DNA from: Rhipidocladum racemiflorum
Lineage: Eukaryota > Streptophyta > Magnoliopsida > Poales > Poaceae
Reading direction: 5' to 3'
NCBI GenBank assembly: GCA_036346355.1
Contig: CM070590.1
Span: 41,573,749-41,637,748, forward strand
Length of the DNA stretch: 64,000 nucleotides
Shown: positions 1 to 9,757 of the stretch, one piece after another
How positions within the stretch are numbered: position 1 is the first letter of the stretch
Layout of the letters: each line of letters opens with the position of its first letter
Notes under the pieces: generated by a model
Told to the model about the DNA's origin: nothing
What the model saw: the letters and a program-made list of their open reading frames with translations, nothing else
Database searches by the model: none
Made by a program: the position numbers and the translations under genes

Positions 1-912
1 GACCACATTCGTCCTCGAGCAATACCTGCACATGAACAAACCACAAAACAATTCCGAGCACAAGTCCGCGACTTGACTCAACATTAGTCCATGCAAATAC
101 TCCCACGAGCATTGCATAAAGTCCACTTCAAAACAAGTATCATGAAATTCTCACAAATTTCATAATCTCAAAAACAAATCAAACACAATTCCAATTTTGC
201 TCAAAACCCTAATCGAGCAAAAACGCATTCACGACGGACCAAAAAATAGGGTCCAGCGTACACATGAAAAAGTCACTCAAAAACCATTCACGACGGACCA
301 AAAATTTGGTCCGGCGTACATGTAAAACTTACTGTTTTTAAGAACTTGGTCCCGCGCAAAAACCTTCAGAAGCACATGCGAAAAACGCGATTTCTTGAAC
401 AAGCGTAAAACATCAAAATCACGTTTATCACGGACCAAAAAATTTGGTCCGTCATACATGGGAAAAACGAGGTCACCAAAAGCATGTGTATGACAGACCA
501 AAAAATTTGGTTTGTCATACATGCGAAAAACGCGATTTCTTGAACAAGCGTAAAAACATCAAAATCACGTTTATGGCGGACCAAAAAATTTGGTCCGTCA
601 TATATGGGAAAAACGAGGTCGCCAAAACCATGTGTATGACAGACCAAAAAATTTGGTCCGTCATACATGGGAAAAACGCGATTTCTTGAAGAAGCGTAAA
701 AGCATCAAAATCACGTTTATGACAGACCAAAACGTTTGGTCCGTCATACATGCGAGACTCACTGTTTTTGGATGTTTGGTCTGGCGCAAATGCAAAGTCT
801 CTATTTTTGGATGTTTGAATGTTTGGTCCTTCATGCAAGCAATTTTGCAAGATTAAACCTAACCAATTTTTCAGCACAAAATCAAGCCAATTTTTCATTA
901 TATGATTTCACA
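1..912 (-). repeat. LTR F', edge-truncated copy of LTR F
   Basis: This segment is the reverse complement of about 52011-52880. Its outer end reads ...TTTCACA at 912, matching the TGTGAA start of LTR F, so on the minus strand this is the first ~0.9 kb of the LTR; the rest lies left of the window. It holds the same palindromic array as F (separate entry). Whether it is solo or part of a full element cannot be told, because the other end is missing. A gag/pol gene is not seen next to it. Confidence 0.8.
226..749. repeat. Array of about seven ~31-bp palindromes in LTR F'
   Basis: Inverted-repeat units with arms like TATGACGGACCAAA and its complement around a 3-nt centre recur at about 226-262 (degraded), 286-321, 428-458, 490-520, 571-602, 634-664 and 718-749. 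Units alternate between GGACC/GGTCC and AGACC or AAACC variants. They are separated by a conserved spacer containing ACGCGATTTCTTGAACAAGC. The short open frames here come from the repeat and have no protein resemblance. Confidence 0.85.
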
Positions 913-1175
913 GCATAGACCTGCCACGTAGTCATGACATGATTTTGGATAATTAAATGTTAATATTGACTTAATGAGATATGGAACCTGTTTTGGAGAG
1001 GTGTCATGTGTTATTAATGATGATGTTGATGGCACGTGGTGCATGGTAATCAATTGGGGGTTGAGAAATGGTTTAGACCTGGGCAAGTGACAAGAATGAT
1101 CTGGTGGGCCATAAGTGGCACCGGGGAAAGTCGTTTTGGTTCTTCGGTAGTCTTGCCTTGGTCACCCTAAGGACT
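913..1175. other. Unassigned spacer between LTR F' and CACTA terminus
   Basis: No gene, repeat or RNA feature is recognised here. It abuts the end of LTR F' on the left and the CACTA terminus on the right. Bases 913-917 (GCATA) would be the target duplication of F', and 1173-1175 (ACT) the 3-bp duplication expected for a CACTA element, but neither partner copy is in view. It may be the oldest sequence in the window. Confidence 0.4.
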
Positions 1176-1515
1176 CACTACTACAGAATAGGCAATCACT
1201 GCCGGTTCCAAAACGCTATCAATGCCGGTTATAGGAGCCGGTAGTGGTTGGTCGGTAGTGATAATCACGAGCATCACTGTCGGTTCCTGAGCCAGCAGTG
1301 ATAACAGATATCTCAGCCGGGTTATACACAAAATGGTAGTGATAACTAACTATCATTGCCGGGTGACACACAAACCAGCAGTGATAACTAACTATCACTA
1401 CCGGGTGAAACACAAACCGGCAGTGATATGTGTCTATCACTGCCTGCTTGAATGAAAAACTGGCAGTGATATAAATATATCACTGCCGGTACACACTAAA
1501 ATCCGGCAGTAATAT
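1176..1515 (+). mobile_element. CACTA (En/Spm-type) transposon terminus with subterminal repeats
   Basis: The end begins CACTACTACAGAATAGGC, the hallmark start of CACTA transposons. It is followed by an array of subterminal units in both orientations built on TATCACTGCCGG (for example near 1197, 1219, 1273, 1350, 1393, 1436, 1478 and 1521). In this superfamily such repeats bind the element's own transposase or accessory protein. The Ulp1-like gene inside runs on the minus strand, so this is the end downstream of that gene. The opposite terminus was not found in the window. Confidence 0.88.
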
Positions 1516-1925
1516 GTATTTCACTATCGGTTCTTGCATATTTTCTTTGCATTATATAGTTTGTAACCAGCGTCATTGGTGGGATGGGCCTGGTAGAGTC
1601 AATATCTATACTACTAGTCCACTCTGTACAGAATTTAATTCATATGAATTTGAACCTGTAATGTTATACATAGGTAGAGTCATCTTCGAAGTACATCTGC
1701 AAATTTTTCAAGAGTTTTTCATCAATTTAATTAGGTGGTGTGCATGGTGTGTACACGGGGAAGCTCAACGTGCAAAGGATTGGTGCCTTCAAATATATAG
1801 TATGTAAAGCATCGTTAAATCGTAATTCAAATATATTCGCGCATCACAATATTTAGTTTTTACAATAGTCTGTTTACAAGTACATCTCATCCACTTTGAT
1901 TTTTCAACGACTCCAGTAGATCGAA
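1516..1925. other. CACTA interior, non-coding, downstream of the Ulp1-like gene
   Basis: A 97-codon plus-strand open frame (1514-1807) has no recognisable domain and lies between the subterminal repeats and the stop codon of the minus-strand gene. It is therefore more likely the 3' flank or UTR of that gene. Nothing else is supported here. Confidence 0.4.
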
Positions 1926-2523
1926 TTAAAATTTTTCATGGAACTCGCCGTTTGGATTGCTGATTTCACTGTGAATGAATCCAACCATCTGCTCTTGAAT
2001 TGCTAAACTTTCTGTTAGCAGTAACTTGTTAGTTTTCAACCTGGAGCGCTGTTATTGAAGAAAAGAGAAATTGAATTAATGATGATATATGTTAAATGAA
2101 AGAAAAGTAGATATCAATGTGTAATTATATACCATGGATTCGTTATAGCCGACACTCTCCGTCGCAATTGAATGCATATTTGAACATACGTAGTATGCGC
2201 ATAAGTTATTTCCTGGGTGCTGTCTCATGCATGGAAAGTCCGTTACTATTTGAAAATCTTTCTTGTAGGGACGATACCGAGGACTTCTCTTGCAATATCG
2301 TGCGAATGCCCTATGAATGATGTCAAATAGTAATTAAGGTTAAATGCAATAGAATGGAATATTACTAGAGCAATGACGCAACGATCGAGTTTACCTGTTC
2401 ATCATGTCCCAAAAGTCTTGATACAGATCAAGGGGTTTTCTCATCGAGTCGAGGAAAAAAATCCTACTAGCATCTAACTCGATGACGAGGAGGAGCCAGT
2501 GAAAGCTGGTCATATATGTTAAC
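1926..2523 (-). pseudogene. CACTA Ulp1-like (C48) cysteine protease, C-terminal exons
   Basis: Three minus-strand exons can be read by eye. Exon a (2523-2395, continued at 47515-47506 across element A) contains FHWLLLVIEL with the His of the triad and FFLDSM with the Asp. Exon b (2310-2133) contains CMRQHPGNNLCAYYVC with the oxyanion-hole Gln and the catalytic Cys. Exon c (2048-1926) ends in AIQEQMVGFIHSEI...GEFHEKF and a TAA stop. The introns have sensible borders (AG|GTAAAC with CATAG|GG; ATG|GTATAT with ACAG|CG) and the a/b junction keeps frame. Ulp1-family genes are a common cargo of plant CACTA elements. All four catalytic residues are present, but the gene is split by element A just upstream of the His. 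Confidence 0.8.
2519..2523. repeat. Target-site duplication of element A, left copy
   Basis: TTAAC directly precedes the TG of A's left LTR and recurs at 47506-47510 directly after the CA of its right LTR. This pairing shows that the two LTRs, 43 kb apart, are the ends of one insertion. Confidence 0.93.
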
Positions 2524-4725
2524 TGTAACACACCGGCATTTAGTGTGCCCGAAGGCTACCAAACATAGACTAAACAACATCTAAATACCACAATTAAACA
2601 CAAATTACAGCAAAGGCGCACATGCTAAAAACCAAAATTTCGGCAGCATCTCCTTTGTTTTATCATGATTTGAACGATAGCAATATCATAGCAAAATATT
2701 TCATAACATAAGACATCTAAAGCAGCAATATATAATGGATAAAACATCATCATAAACAATTAAACCAAAACCAACCACACAAACATCTATAGCTAAGCAA
2801 AGAAGATCAACAGCACATTAAAATTATTCCATACGCCTAGTTCAGGGCACTATTATTATGATCATGACTCAAGGTTGGTAAATGTGACTGGAACTACGTG
2901 AAGATGTGTAGCTAATGCCCTTTCCCACATGCCGATGTCATGGTACCTAAAAAAACAACATAAACACAAGCGTGAGTTTATCACTCATCAAGTATATTGC
3001 AATGGTACAAACAAAAACAATTACATGGCTACAACAACTCACATCATGTATATCATTTCATTCATGTTCACAAATCATTATCATCATCATTATGTATGCA
3101 ATGCGATGCGATGCGATGCTCATATCTCCTTGGAAACTCATACCGGTGTGGTTGAGTACACACCCGTCGGTGTGCACCCTCTCCCCCCTTCCATCCCGAA
3201 GATGGAGGGTGCCTACTCCTCGCTTCCGTTCACCGCGGTTAATGGAATCACGATGTAGGACTTACTCATTGGCTCTCCGGAATAGTCATAACTTTCTCAC
3301 CGACCTTCCCCGGACTAGTTATGACTTTCTCACCGCCTGGGCCATGTAACATGCCATGTATGCAAATATGCCAACAACATAAATAACTTGTACATTAACA
3401 CATGGCATCATAACATAGTAAATACGCTCATCATAACATTGGCAATCATTAAAGCATGGCAAGTGATCATATCATATAATCAATTTCATCTATTATCAAC
3501 AAGCAACCTACAAACAGCTATCCATTACAATACACTTGCCTCAACCACGGGCAACGGATTGGCGGGAAGTAGAAGGCACTCCCGAGGTCACACCACCTGC
3601 ACATAGGTACCACACACTCACAATCATGTCCACAACATAGTACGCAAACCCTCATCTACCCCGACATTGCCAACAACTCGCAAAACCAAAAAACAGAGGT
3701 TCTGTCCCGTCGGGACAGCAGCCTTCCAAAAGGCAAAACTCGAGTTCTAAAACTCCGAATCAATTAAACGAGTACATCCTCGCGTAGCTTAGGAAATTTC
3801 CTAACTTTTTCTAGGTATAGGGAAAGACTGATTCGGAATCTAAAGTTGTTTAATCTACAAAATACCGTGATCTGTTCCAATCACGTCACAGATTTTAACA
3901 CGCTAGGTAAAACAGCCATAACTTTCAAATGGATGATCGGAATTTCGCATTCTTTATACCCACAGAACGGTAATGAAATTACCTACAACTTCTTCAACAG
4001 GCGGCCAACCAAATTCCGAATCTAAATTAACGAAAACCTAAACCCTATGTCGACTGCTCATGCTGCCCGAAACAGAGAACGTGGCAACTTCTAGATTTCA
4101 TCTAATCTACTCAATTCCAGCACCACCAATTTATCTAAAAACTTGATAATTACCCTTATAACAGTACCTAGAACAATCCCAAGGATTCCCATGGCCATAC
4201 CTTCGCCCGACGCACGAAAACCCAATAGATCTCCTCCCGGTTCGCGCGATCTCCTTCCTCGCTCCAATCCCGCCGGATCTCCTCGTCGCGGAGCGCTCCA
4301 ACAGATGGATCTTTGAGGTGCTGAGGTGGGGAACTCTCCTAGGGGCAGCAAGGGAAGTGGAGAGGTGGTGGAGGGGTGGTGGAGCAATGGGGGAGGTGGA
4401 GGCGCCACAAAAAGGAGTTGGGGAGGTGTGGGAGGCGGCTAGGGCACTTGGGGGCGCAAGGGGCAGGGGTGAACGCCTAAAGGGGATGGGGGAGGCCCCC
4501 AACCAGGTCTCCTACTCCTATTTGGACTCATAACTCCATCCCAGCAAAGCCCACGACCCTTTCCTTTAGGCCCAAACTCCCCCGGAAAGGCCAAACTCCC
4601 GGAAACGGCCCGGAAACGCAAATATACCTCAAACTGTATGGTGTTAACCTCCAATTCCATATTTCATAATGTTTTTGACCTCAATATTCACATTTTATAA
4701 GGTCTCGGCATTTCGTAGTGTCACA
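2524..4725 (-). repeat. Element A 3' LTR (left, 2.2 kb)
   Basis: The LTR starts TGTAACACACCGG and ends GTAGTGTCACA on the plus strand. It retains all split-leader signals on the minus strand: donor at 4201/4200 (GCGAAG|GTATGG), acceptor before 3596, a 57-nt middle exon 3596-3540, GC donor (GAG|GCAAGT) and acceptor before 2946. Compared with the right LTR it keeps about 190 bp (roughly 4180-4378) that the right copy has lost. GATGCGATGCGATGC at 3103-3119 is a short simple repeat. Confidence 0.92.
3540..3596 (-). promoter_or_regulatory. Candidate 57-nt leader exon in A 3' LTR
   Basis: On the minus strand the segment is preceded by TATGTGCAG and followed by GCAAGT. It is open in the frame that begins RWCD.GSA and ends PWLR. 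The same segment occurs in all eleven LTR copies that extend this far. This LTR is the downstream (3') one, so it would normally not drive the element's own transcript. Confidence 0.5.
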
Positions 4726-7597
4726 TTCTCCCCCCTTAAACCGGATTCGACCTCGAATCCGAAGAACGCCAAAATCAACAACAAGTTCCCCAAGGGACAA
4801 AAGATTTTTTTGCAACACAAAACATTCACACAGAGACTAAAACCGGAACAACGACAAGCGAGTTCTCAAAACCAACACTAGCGAGAAAATGTTGATTTAG
4901 CTCAAGAGAGTGCAACCTCTCACGGTTCCATCTTCACTTCAATTCCCAAACAGAAACTGCGTTTCAACTACAAAGGGCTCCATCAACCCCAGAACGCCTG
5001 AAACCTCACGACAAACACTTCACACTACTATCACAACCAACCTGACTACCACACTTCATTAAACTCAACATGACACATCCAAAGCGAGCCACAATTCCTT
5101 TAACGACCTCTCTACATTCTCGAAAATTTCCATTGAGGGGAATAACTCATTAAAGCACACTTGCCCTTCCGATACACGATCATGCTAACATTTCATTCCA
5201 TCCTCTCCCAGGCAAGACTCAAACCCAAAAACAACTAGTTAAGGCAATTGCTCACGGCAGGACAATTATCACCGAACTACCGTCAACTTAACTTCCACCC
5301 ATCGCTACTCTTAATAAAGGTTAAACCCATACATCATCAACCTCCATCACAAACCACCGTTATACCACTAAGGTTCGACACCTAGCCCCAAGCTAGGATC
5401 GTAAAACCTTACCAAACCAGAATTGGTTCCTTTCTTAAGAGGGTCTCGCCCTCACACAAAAACACTTAGTTATCAAGCCCAAGTGTACACATATTTCGCA
5501 TATTCAACCGTAAACCAAGAACATTTATATCCTCACTCCCATCTATAGAGTAAGAGAAGTACAATTCTATTGAACCCAAGTGGACCACACACGACAACTC
5601 AAACCCAAAGCGTTAACAACCATTTTGGAAAGAATTCGGCAACATACAAGCCAAATCACAAAGGAAGCATAAAACCCCTACACCACAACCAAAATACCAG
5701 AATTTCTTCGTTCTTTCTTTTCATACTAGAAAGAAATGGACATCTCGATTCATGACATGCATGCACACTTTTCAAGAGCACTCCGGATTAGTCATATATC
5801 CATCTATATATGACTTTCTCACCGACCTGGCTGATCGACTCCTTTATCATTTAACATATATAAACAATGTCATGTTTTCTTTTCACCATTCATTCATCAT
5901 GTAACAACACTACTGAATAGTCATTCACAAGATGACTTCTTCCTCTGTATCACATGAATAATACTCGAATAACATTAAGGATTGCGCAAATTCATATAAA
6001 CTATGTCGGCAGCATAGTTAACAGTAAGGCACCACATCGTATCAAAACCCACCAATGATAGAAAGCTAAACTTGCAAAACATCGCATTTTAACCAAAATC
6101 AACATTTTGGAAAAGAACATCGACTCCAAAGTCAAACATCTGCACACATAACCGCCACAAATTTTTTTCTCATAAGAAAGGGAAACTCATTCCCAAAAGA
6201 GAACTCTTCACTAACCAAATTCACTTATGAAACACTCATATAATCCACCTTTTTGAAGCACTCGCAAGCATCACACACATCATGCAAATAAATCCAACTC
6301 TAGTAAAAAAAGAGTTACAAATTAAATCTCAAGAATTTCCAACACAACCCACTATGTCCATCTGCTTCCTTTAAAATTAATTCCAAAGATAATTCAGTGC
6401 GAATGCGAAGGGGCGCGATCCACTCAAAGGCTTTTGGGTGTAAATCCATACTCATAGTGCAAACTAAACAAGTTAGCCAAATCCAAAGGTTGGCATTAAT
6501 CACTACGAGTTTTAGGGAATCTCTGAAACACAACAGAAGAAACACTTCGACCAAAAGTATTCAACCAAAATAGCAATCAACCAAACCAGTCCAAAAGGTT
6601 TTAGACACAGGCTCAGGATGAAACCCACCATATCTAGTATTCCACTATACTTACCATTTAAGCATTCAATATACACTATTTACTCATCAAGAAGCCTCAA
6701 TATAATTCAACCAAAAGCTACATAATCAATTCTTTCTCTAGTTACCTTTCCCAACATTTATAAATAAGGTTTGTGATGATTAACAAAAGGACTTCCATCC
6801 TATACCACCTCATGAGGATCCCTATAGACCAACACATCATATAACAACATATTCTATATTTCAAACATAGTACTTCAACAGATACTTAAGCATGATCAAT
6901 GTATCAATTTTATATCATCCATACTTCAACATCTTGACAATTAAAACTTGTTCAATCAATAAAATGATTTCAACAAATAAGTAATATCTTTACAAGATAA
7001 AATTCGTAAACAGGATTCTAAGACATGCATTCATTAAGGTTAAAATCTTGCATCATGATTGTTATCCAATGTTCATCCCATCACAACATGTACTCGACAT
7101 AATTCCACAGTTTTACACTTTTCTCTTTTGGATCAATGGTTTCCAACAATTAACAACCCTACCAAGTCATCAATAACAACAAATGGGTATAATCATCAAC
7201 CAACAACATTACTTTTAGCTACCCTATACATAGGTGATAACAAAATTACCACCACACAACATACTCCAACTATTTAAAATAGATTGAATACTAGCATTAA
7301 CACTGCCCTTAACAACATCATTAACAATAAGACTTATGTCTTCTCAATTGATATCAATACTAGCATTGTAGAGACACAACCGCATACTTTCAAATATACT
7401 AGTAGGTTGCAACAACGTAAATAGCAACTCTAATCAACTTCCAAATTAAAGTCACTAGTCAACAAGATTAAATTTCTCTATTAATCCGTTAGATTAGAAC
7501 ATCTTTAAACAACCAGGAAAGTTTCTTTAACAATAACAGCAGTCTACATCATCTTAATGTTCTAACCATGCATCAGGGTTTAAAACCTTAAACACTA
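4726..7597 (-). mobile_element. Element A interior, 3' part (non-coding, non-autonomous)
   Basis: It begins with the polypurine-tract complement (TTCTCCCCCCTT, 4726-4737) and TCGACCTCGAATCC, a motif at the same spot in C, D and G. No gag-pol domain is present. The stretch aligns by eye with D (27872-29994), H (about 49951-52010) and reversed B (21300-24268). Recognisable shared blocks are TCTCGCCCTCACAC near 5447, the CCGGATTAGTCAT...TTTCTCACCGACC motif near 5786-5829, and a minus-strand small open frame at 6315-6554 (see findings). It is interrupted by B after 7597. Confidence 0.82.
7593..7597. repeat. Target-site duplication of element B, left copy
   Basis: CACTA here pairs with CATTA at 44232-44236. 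The uninterrupted homologous site in H (near 54150) reads AAACATTATCGG, so CATTA is the original and this copy carries one transition. It is unrelated to CACTA transposons despite the letters. Confidence 0.8.
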
Positions 7598-7689
7598 TGT
7601 GATACTACGGAATGACGGTATGAGTCATTTTCGATCTCGGCCATAAGGTATGACTCTTGTAACATGTTTTTGCGCCGTTTCTGCAAGTG

Positions 7690-7806
7690 TGGGCCTTTCC
7701 GGGGGATTTTGGGCCTTTTCGGAGGGGAATTGGGCCTTCCGGGGGAGTTCGGGCCTTGGGGTGTCCATGTGGGCCGAAGGTGGGACATATTTGGGCCTTT
7801 TGGAGG
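7690..7806 (+). promoter_or_regulatory. Cluster of GGGCC motifs (site II-like) in B 5' LTR
   Basis: Six GGGCC cores (near 7692, 7712, 7729, 7751, 7770 and 7793), mostly as TGGGCCTT, lie in about 115 bp just upstream of the C-rich exon-like block. TGGGCC/T site II elements are TCP-factor targets in promoters of plant housekeeping and ribosomal-protein genes. No clear TATA box is visible nearby in this LTR. Related GGCCCA repeats occupy the same place in the other LTRs, for example 19690-19790 in C and 27605-27650 in D. The promoter role is inferred. Confidence 0.5.
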
Positions 7807-8122
7807 TGGTCTAGGACAGCAGAACTGCTGCCCTAGCCCTACCTGCGCCCCAAACAAGTCCCCTCCCTAGCCCTAGCCCCCACTTGTTTCCCCTCCACCC
7901 CATTGCCTCCTCCTCCCTAGCCGCCACCCCCCTTAGCCTCTTGCGCCCTCCCCCATCCCTCTCCACCATCCTTGCTGCCCCTATGGGAGTTCTTCACCCC
8001 ACCACCCCGCAAATCCGTCCATTGGAGCGCTCCACGACGAGGAGATCCGGTGGATTTGGAGCGAGGAGGGAGATCGCGCGAACCGGAAGGAGATCCGTTG
8101 GGTTTTCGGGCGTCGGGCGAAG

Positions 8123-8727
8123 GTATGATCATGGGATTCCTTGGCGTTGATCTAGGTACTGTTCTTAGGGTGTTTATCAAGTTTTTAGATCAATTGGTGG
8201 TGCTGGATTTGAGTAATTTGGGTTAGATCTAGATGTTGCCACGTTTCTGTTTTGGGACAGCATGAGCAGTCGACCTAGGGTACACGTTTTCGCCAATTTA
8301 GAGTTGGAATCTGGACGTACGGACTATTAAGAAGTTGTATATAATTTCATTATCTTTCAGTGGATATAAATAACGTTAAATTCCGTCCAGCCGTTTGAAA
8401 GTTATGGCTGTTTTACCGAGCGCGTTAAAATCGGTGATGCGATTGGAACAGATCACGGTAATCTGTAGATTAAACAATTTTAGAGTCCGAATCAGTCTTT
8501 CCTTATACCTAGAGAAAGTTGGGAAATTTCAAAAGCTAAGCTAGGATGTACTCATTTAATTGATTCGGAGTCCTAGAACTCAAGTTATGGCTTTTCGAAG
8601 GCTGCTGTCCCGACGGGACAGAGCCTCTGTTTTTGGGGTTTTGCAAGTAGGGTGCGAAGTCGGGTAAGATGAATGTTTGCGTACTGTTTTGGGGGCATGA
8701 TTGTGAGTGTGTGGTACCTATGTGCAG
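8123..8727 (+). other. Candidate intron 1 of the LTR leader (B 5' LTR)
   Basis: The segment runs from AAG|GTATGATC to ACCTATGTGCAG|GTGGTGT, 605 nt. The equivalent segments are 604 nt in A's left LTR, 601 nt in C and 603 nt in D, and 983 nt in G. Borders are conserved while the inside diverges. It contains a conserved stretch beginning CCGAATCAGTC near 8490 and the pair CTGTCCCGACGGGACAG (8604-8620), a perfect short palindrome. No transcript evidence is available here. Confidence 0.5.
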
Positions 8728-8784
8728 GTGGTGTGACCCCGGGAGTGCCTTCTACTTCTCGTCAATCCGTCGCCCGTGGTTGAG
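8728..8784 (+). promoter_or_regulatory. Candidate 57-nt middle leader exon (B 5' LTR)
   Basis: It begins GTGGTGTGAC, ends GTGGTTGAG, and is followed by GCAAGTG, a perfect match to the plant GC-donor consensus AG|GCAAGT. It is open in the frame reading RWCDPGSAFYFSS...PWLR. Length is 57 nt in A, B, D and E and 58 nt in C and G. Confidence 0.55.
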
Positions 8785-9369
8785 GCAAGTGTATTGGAAT
8801 GGTAGCATGTGGTTTGATTGTTTGCCTTGTTTAAATGCAAACTGTTTCCATGTTTTGTGAGCTTGCCATGCTTTATTGATTGCCATTGGTATGATGAATA
8901 TGCTCACTATGTTATGATGCCATGTTATCACGTACAAGTTATCTATGTTGTTGGCATATATGCATACATGGCATGACACATGGCCCGGGCGGTGAGAAAG
9001 TCATTAACTCATCCGGGAAGGTCGGTGAGAAAGTTATGACTAATCCGGAGAGCCAATAGAGTAAGTCCTACATCGTGATTCCATCTACCGTGGGTTGTGG
9101 AAGCGAGGTGTAGGCACCCTCCATCTTCGGGATGGAAGGGGGGAAAGGGTGCACACCGACGGGTGTGTACTCAACCATACCGGTATGAGTTTCCAAGGAG
9201 ATATGAGCATCGCATCACATTGCATACATGATGATGATGATAAAGATATGTGATCATGAATGAGATGATAAACATGTTGTGTGTTGTTGCAATGTAAGTT
9301 GTTCTTTTGTTCCATTGCAATATACTTGCTGAGTGATGAACTCACGCTTGTGTTTTATGTTGTTTTTAG
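8785..9369 (+). other. Candidate intron 2 (GC-AG) of the LTR leader (B 5' LTR)
   Basis: The segment runs from GAG|GCAAGTG to TGTTTTTAG|GTACTTT, 585 nt. Near the 3' end it has GAACTCACGCTTGTGTTTT, a branch-point-like CTCAC followed by a T-rich tract, conserved in every LTR of the window including G. It encloses the two-copy CACCG/AAAGT motif (near 8990-9055) and the dyad cluster. Confidence 0.5.
9107..9190 (+). repeat. Conserved dyad cluster of the LTR (B 5' LTR copy)
   Basis: Three inverted repeats lie side by side: GCACCCTCC...GGGTGC, ACACCGACGGGTGT, and the 12-bp palindrome CATACCGGTATG (9176-9187). The same trio occurs in the other families: about 3121-3214, 10501-10592, 18178-18270, 26128-26221, 30600-30690, 37311-37382, 41518-41610, 43541-43634, 46096-46190 and, in the most diverged LTR (G), 57824-57897. 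Confidence 0.8.
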
Positions 9370-9757
9370 GTACTTTGAGATCGGCATGCGGGAAAAAGGG
9401 GTTTAGCTACACTTCTACACGTAGCTCCACAATCATAGTCTATGATTAATCACTTGGAGACATGATATTAAGAGTTGTGCCATAAACTTAATGTATGGTT
9501 TAATTTAGCATGCTTGTGATTCCTTATTTGCTTCGTTATAGTTTATGAAGTGGTTGAGCATGGTATTATTGGCGTAATTTGATGATATATCCATTTATGT
9601 TGATGTTTTAGATGTCGTGTGCTATGATATATCTTGCCATGATATTGATATTGTGTTAATTCATGTTAAAACAAAGGAGATGCTTCCGAAATTTCGATTT
9701 GTAGCATTTGCTCCTTTGCTGTAATTTATGATAAATTATGGTATTATGTTGTTGTTT

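Larger units (their letters stand above)
7598..9757 (+). repeat. Element B 5' LTR, first part
   Basis: The LTR starts TGTGATACTACGG. In order it holds a GGGCC-rich promoter-like block (7690-7806), a GC-rich exon-like block, donor CGAAG|GTATGATC at 8122/8123, acceptor CTATGTGCAG at 8727, the 57-nt middle exon, GC donor at 8785, the dyad cluster (9107-9190) and acceptor GTTTTTAG at 9369. It is cut by C after TGTTT (9753-9757) and resumes at 19906. Confidence 0.9.

Noticed and set aside
7593..7597. CACTA at B's left edge as a DNA-transposon terminus
   Set aside because: It is the mutated copy of B's target duplication; no terminal inverted repeat follows.
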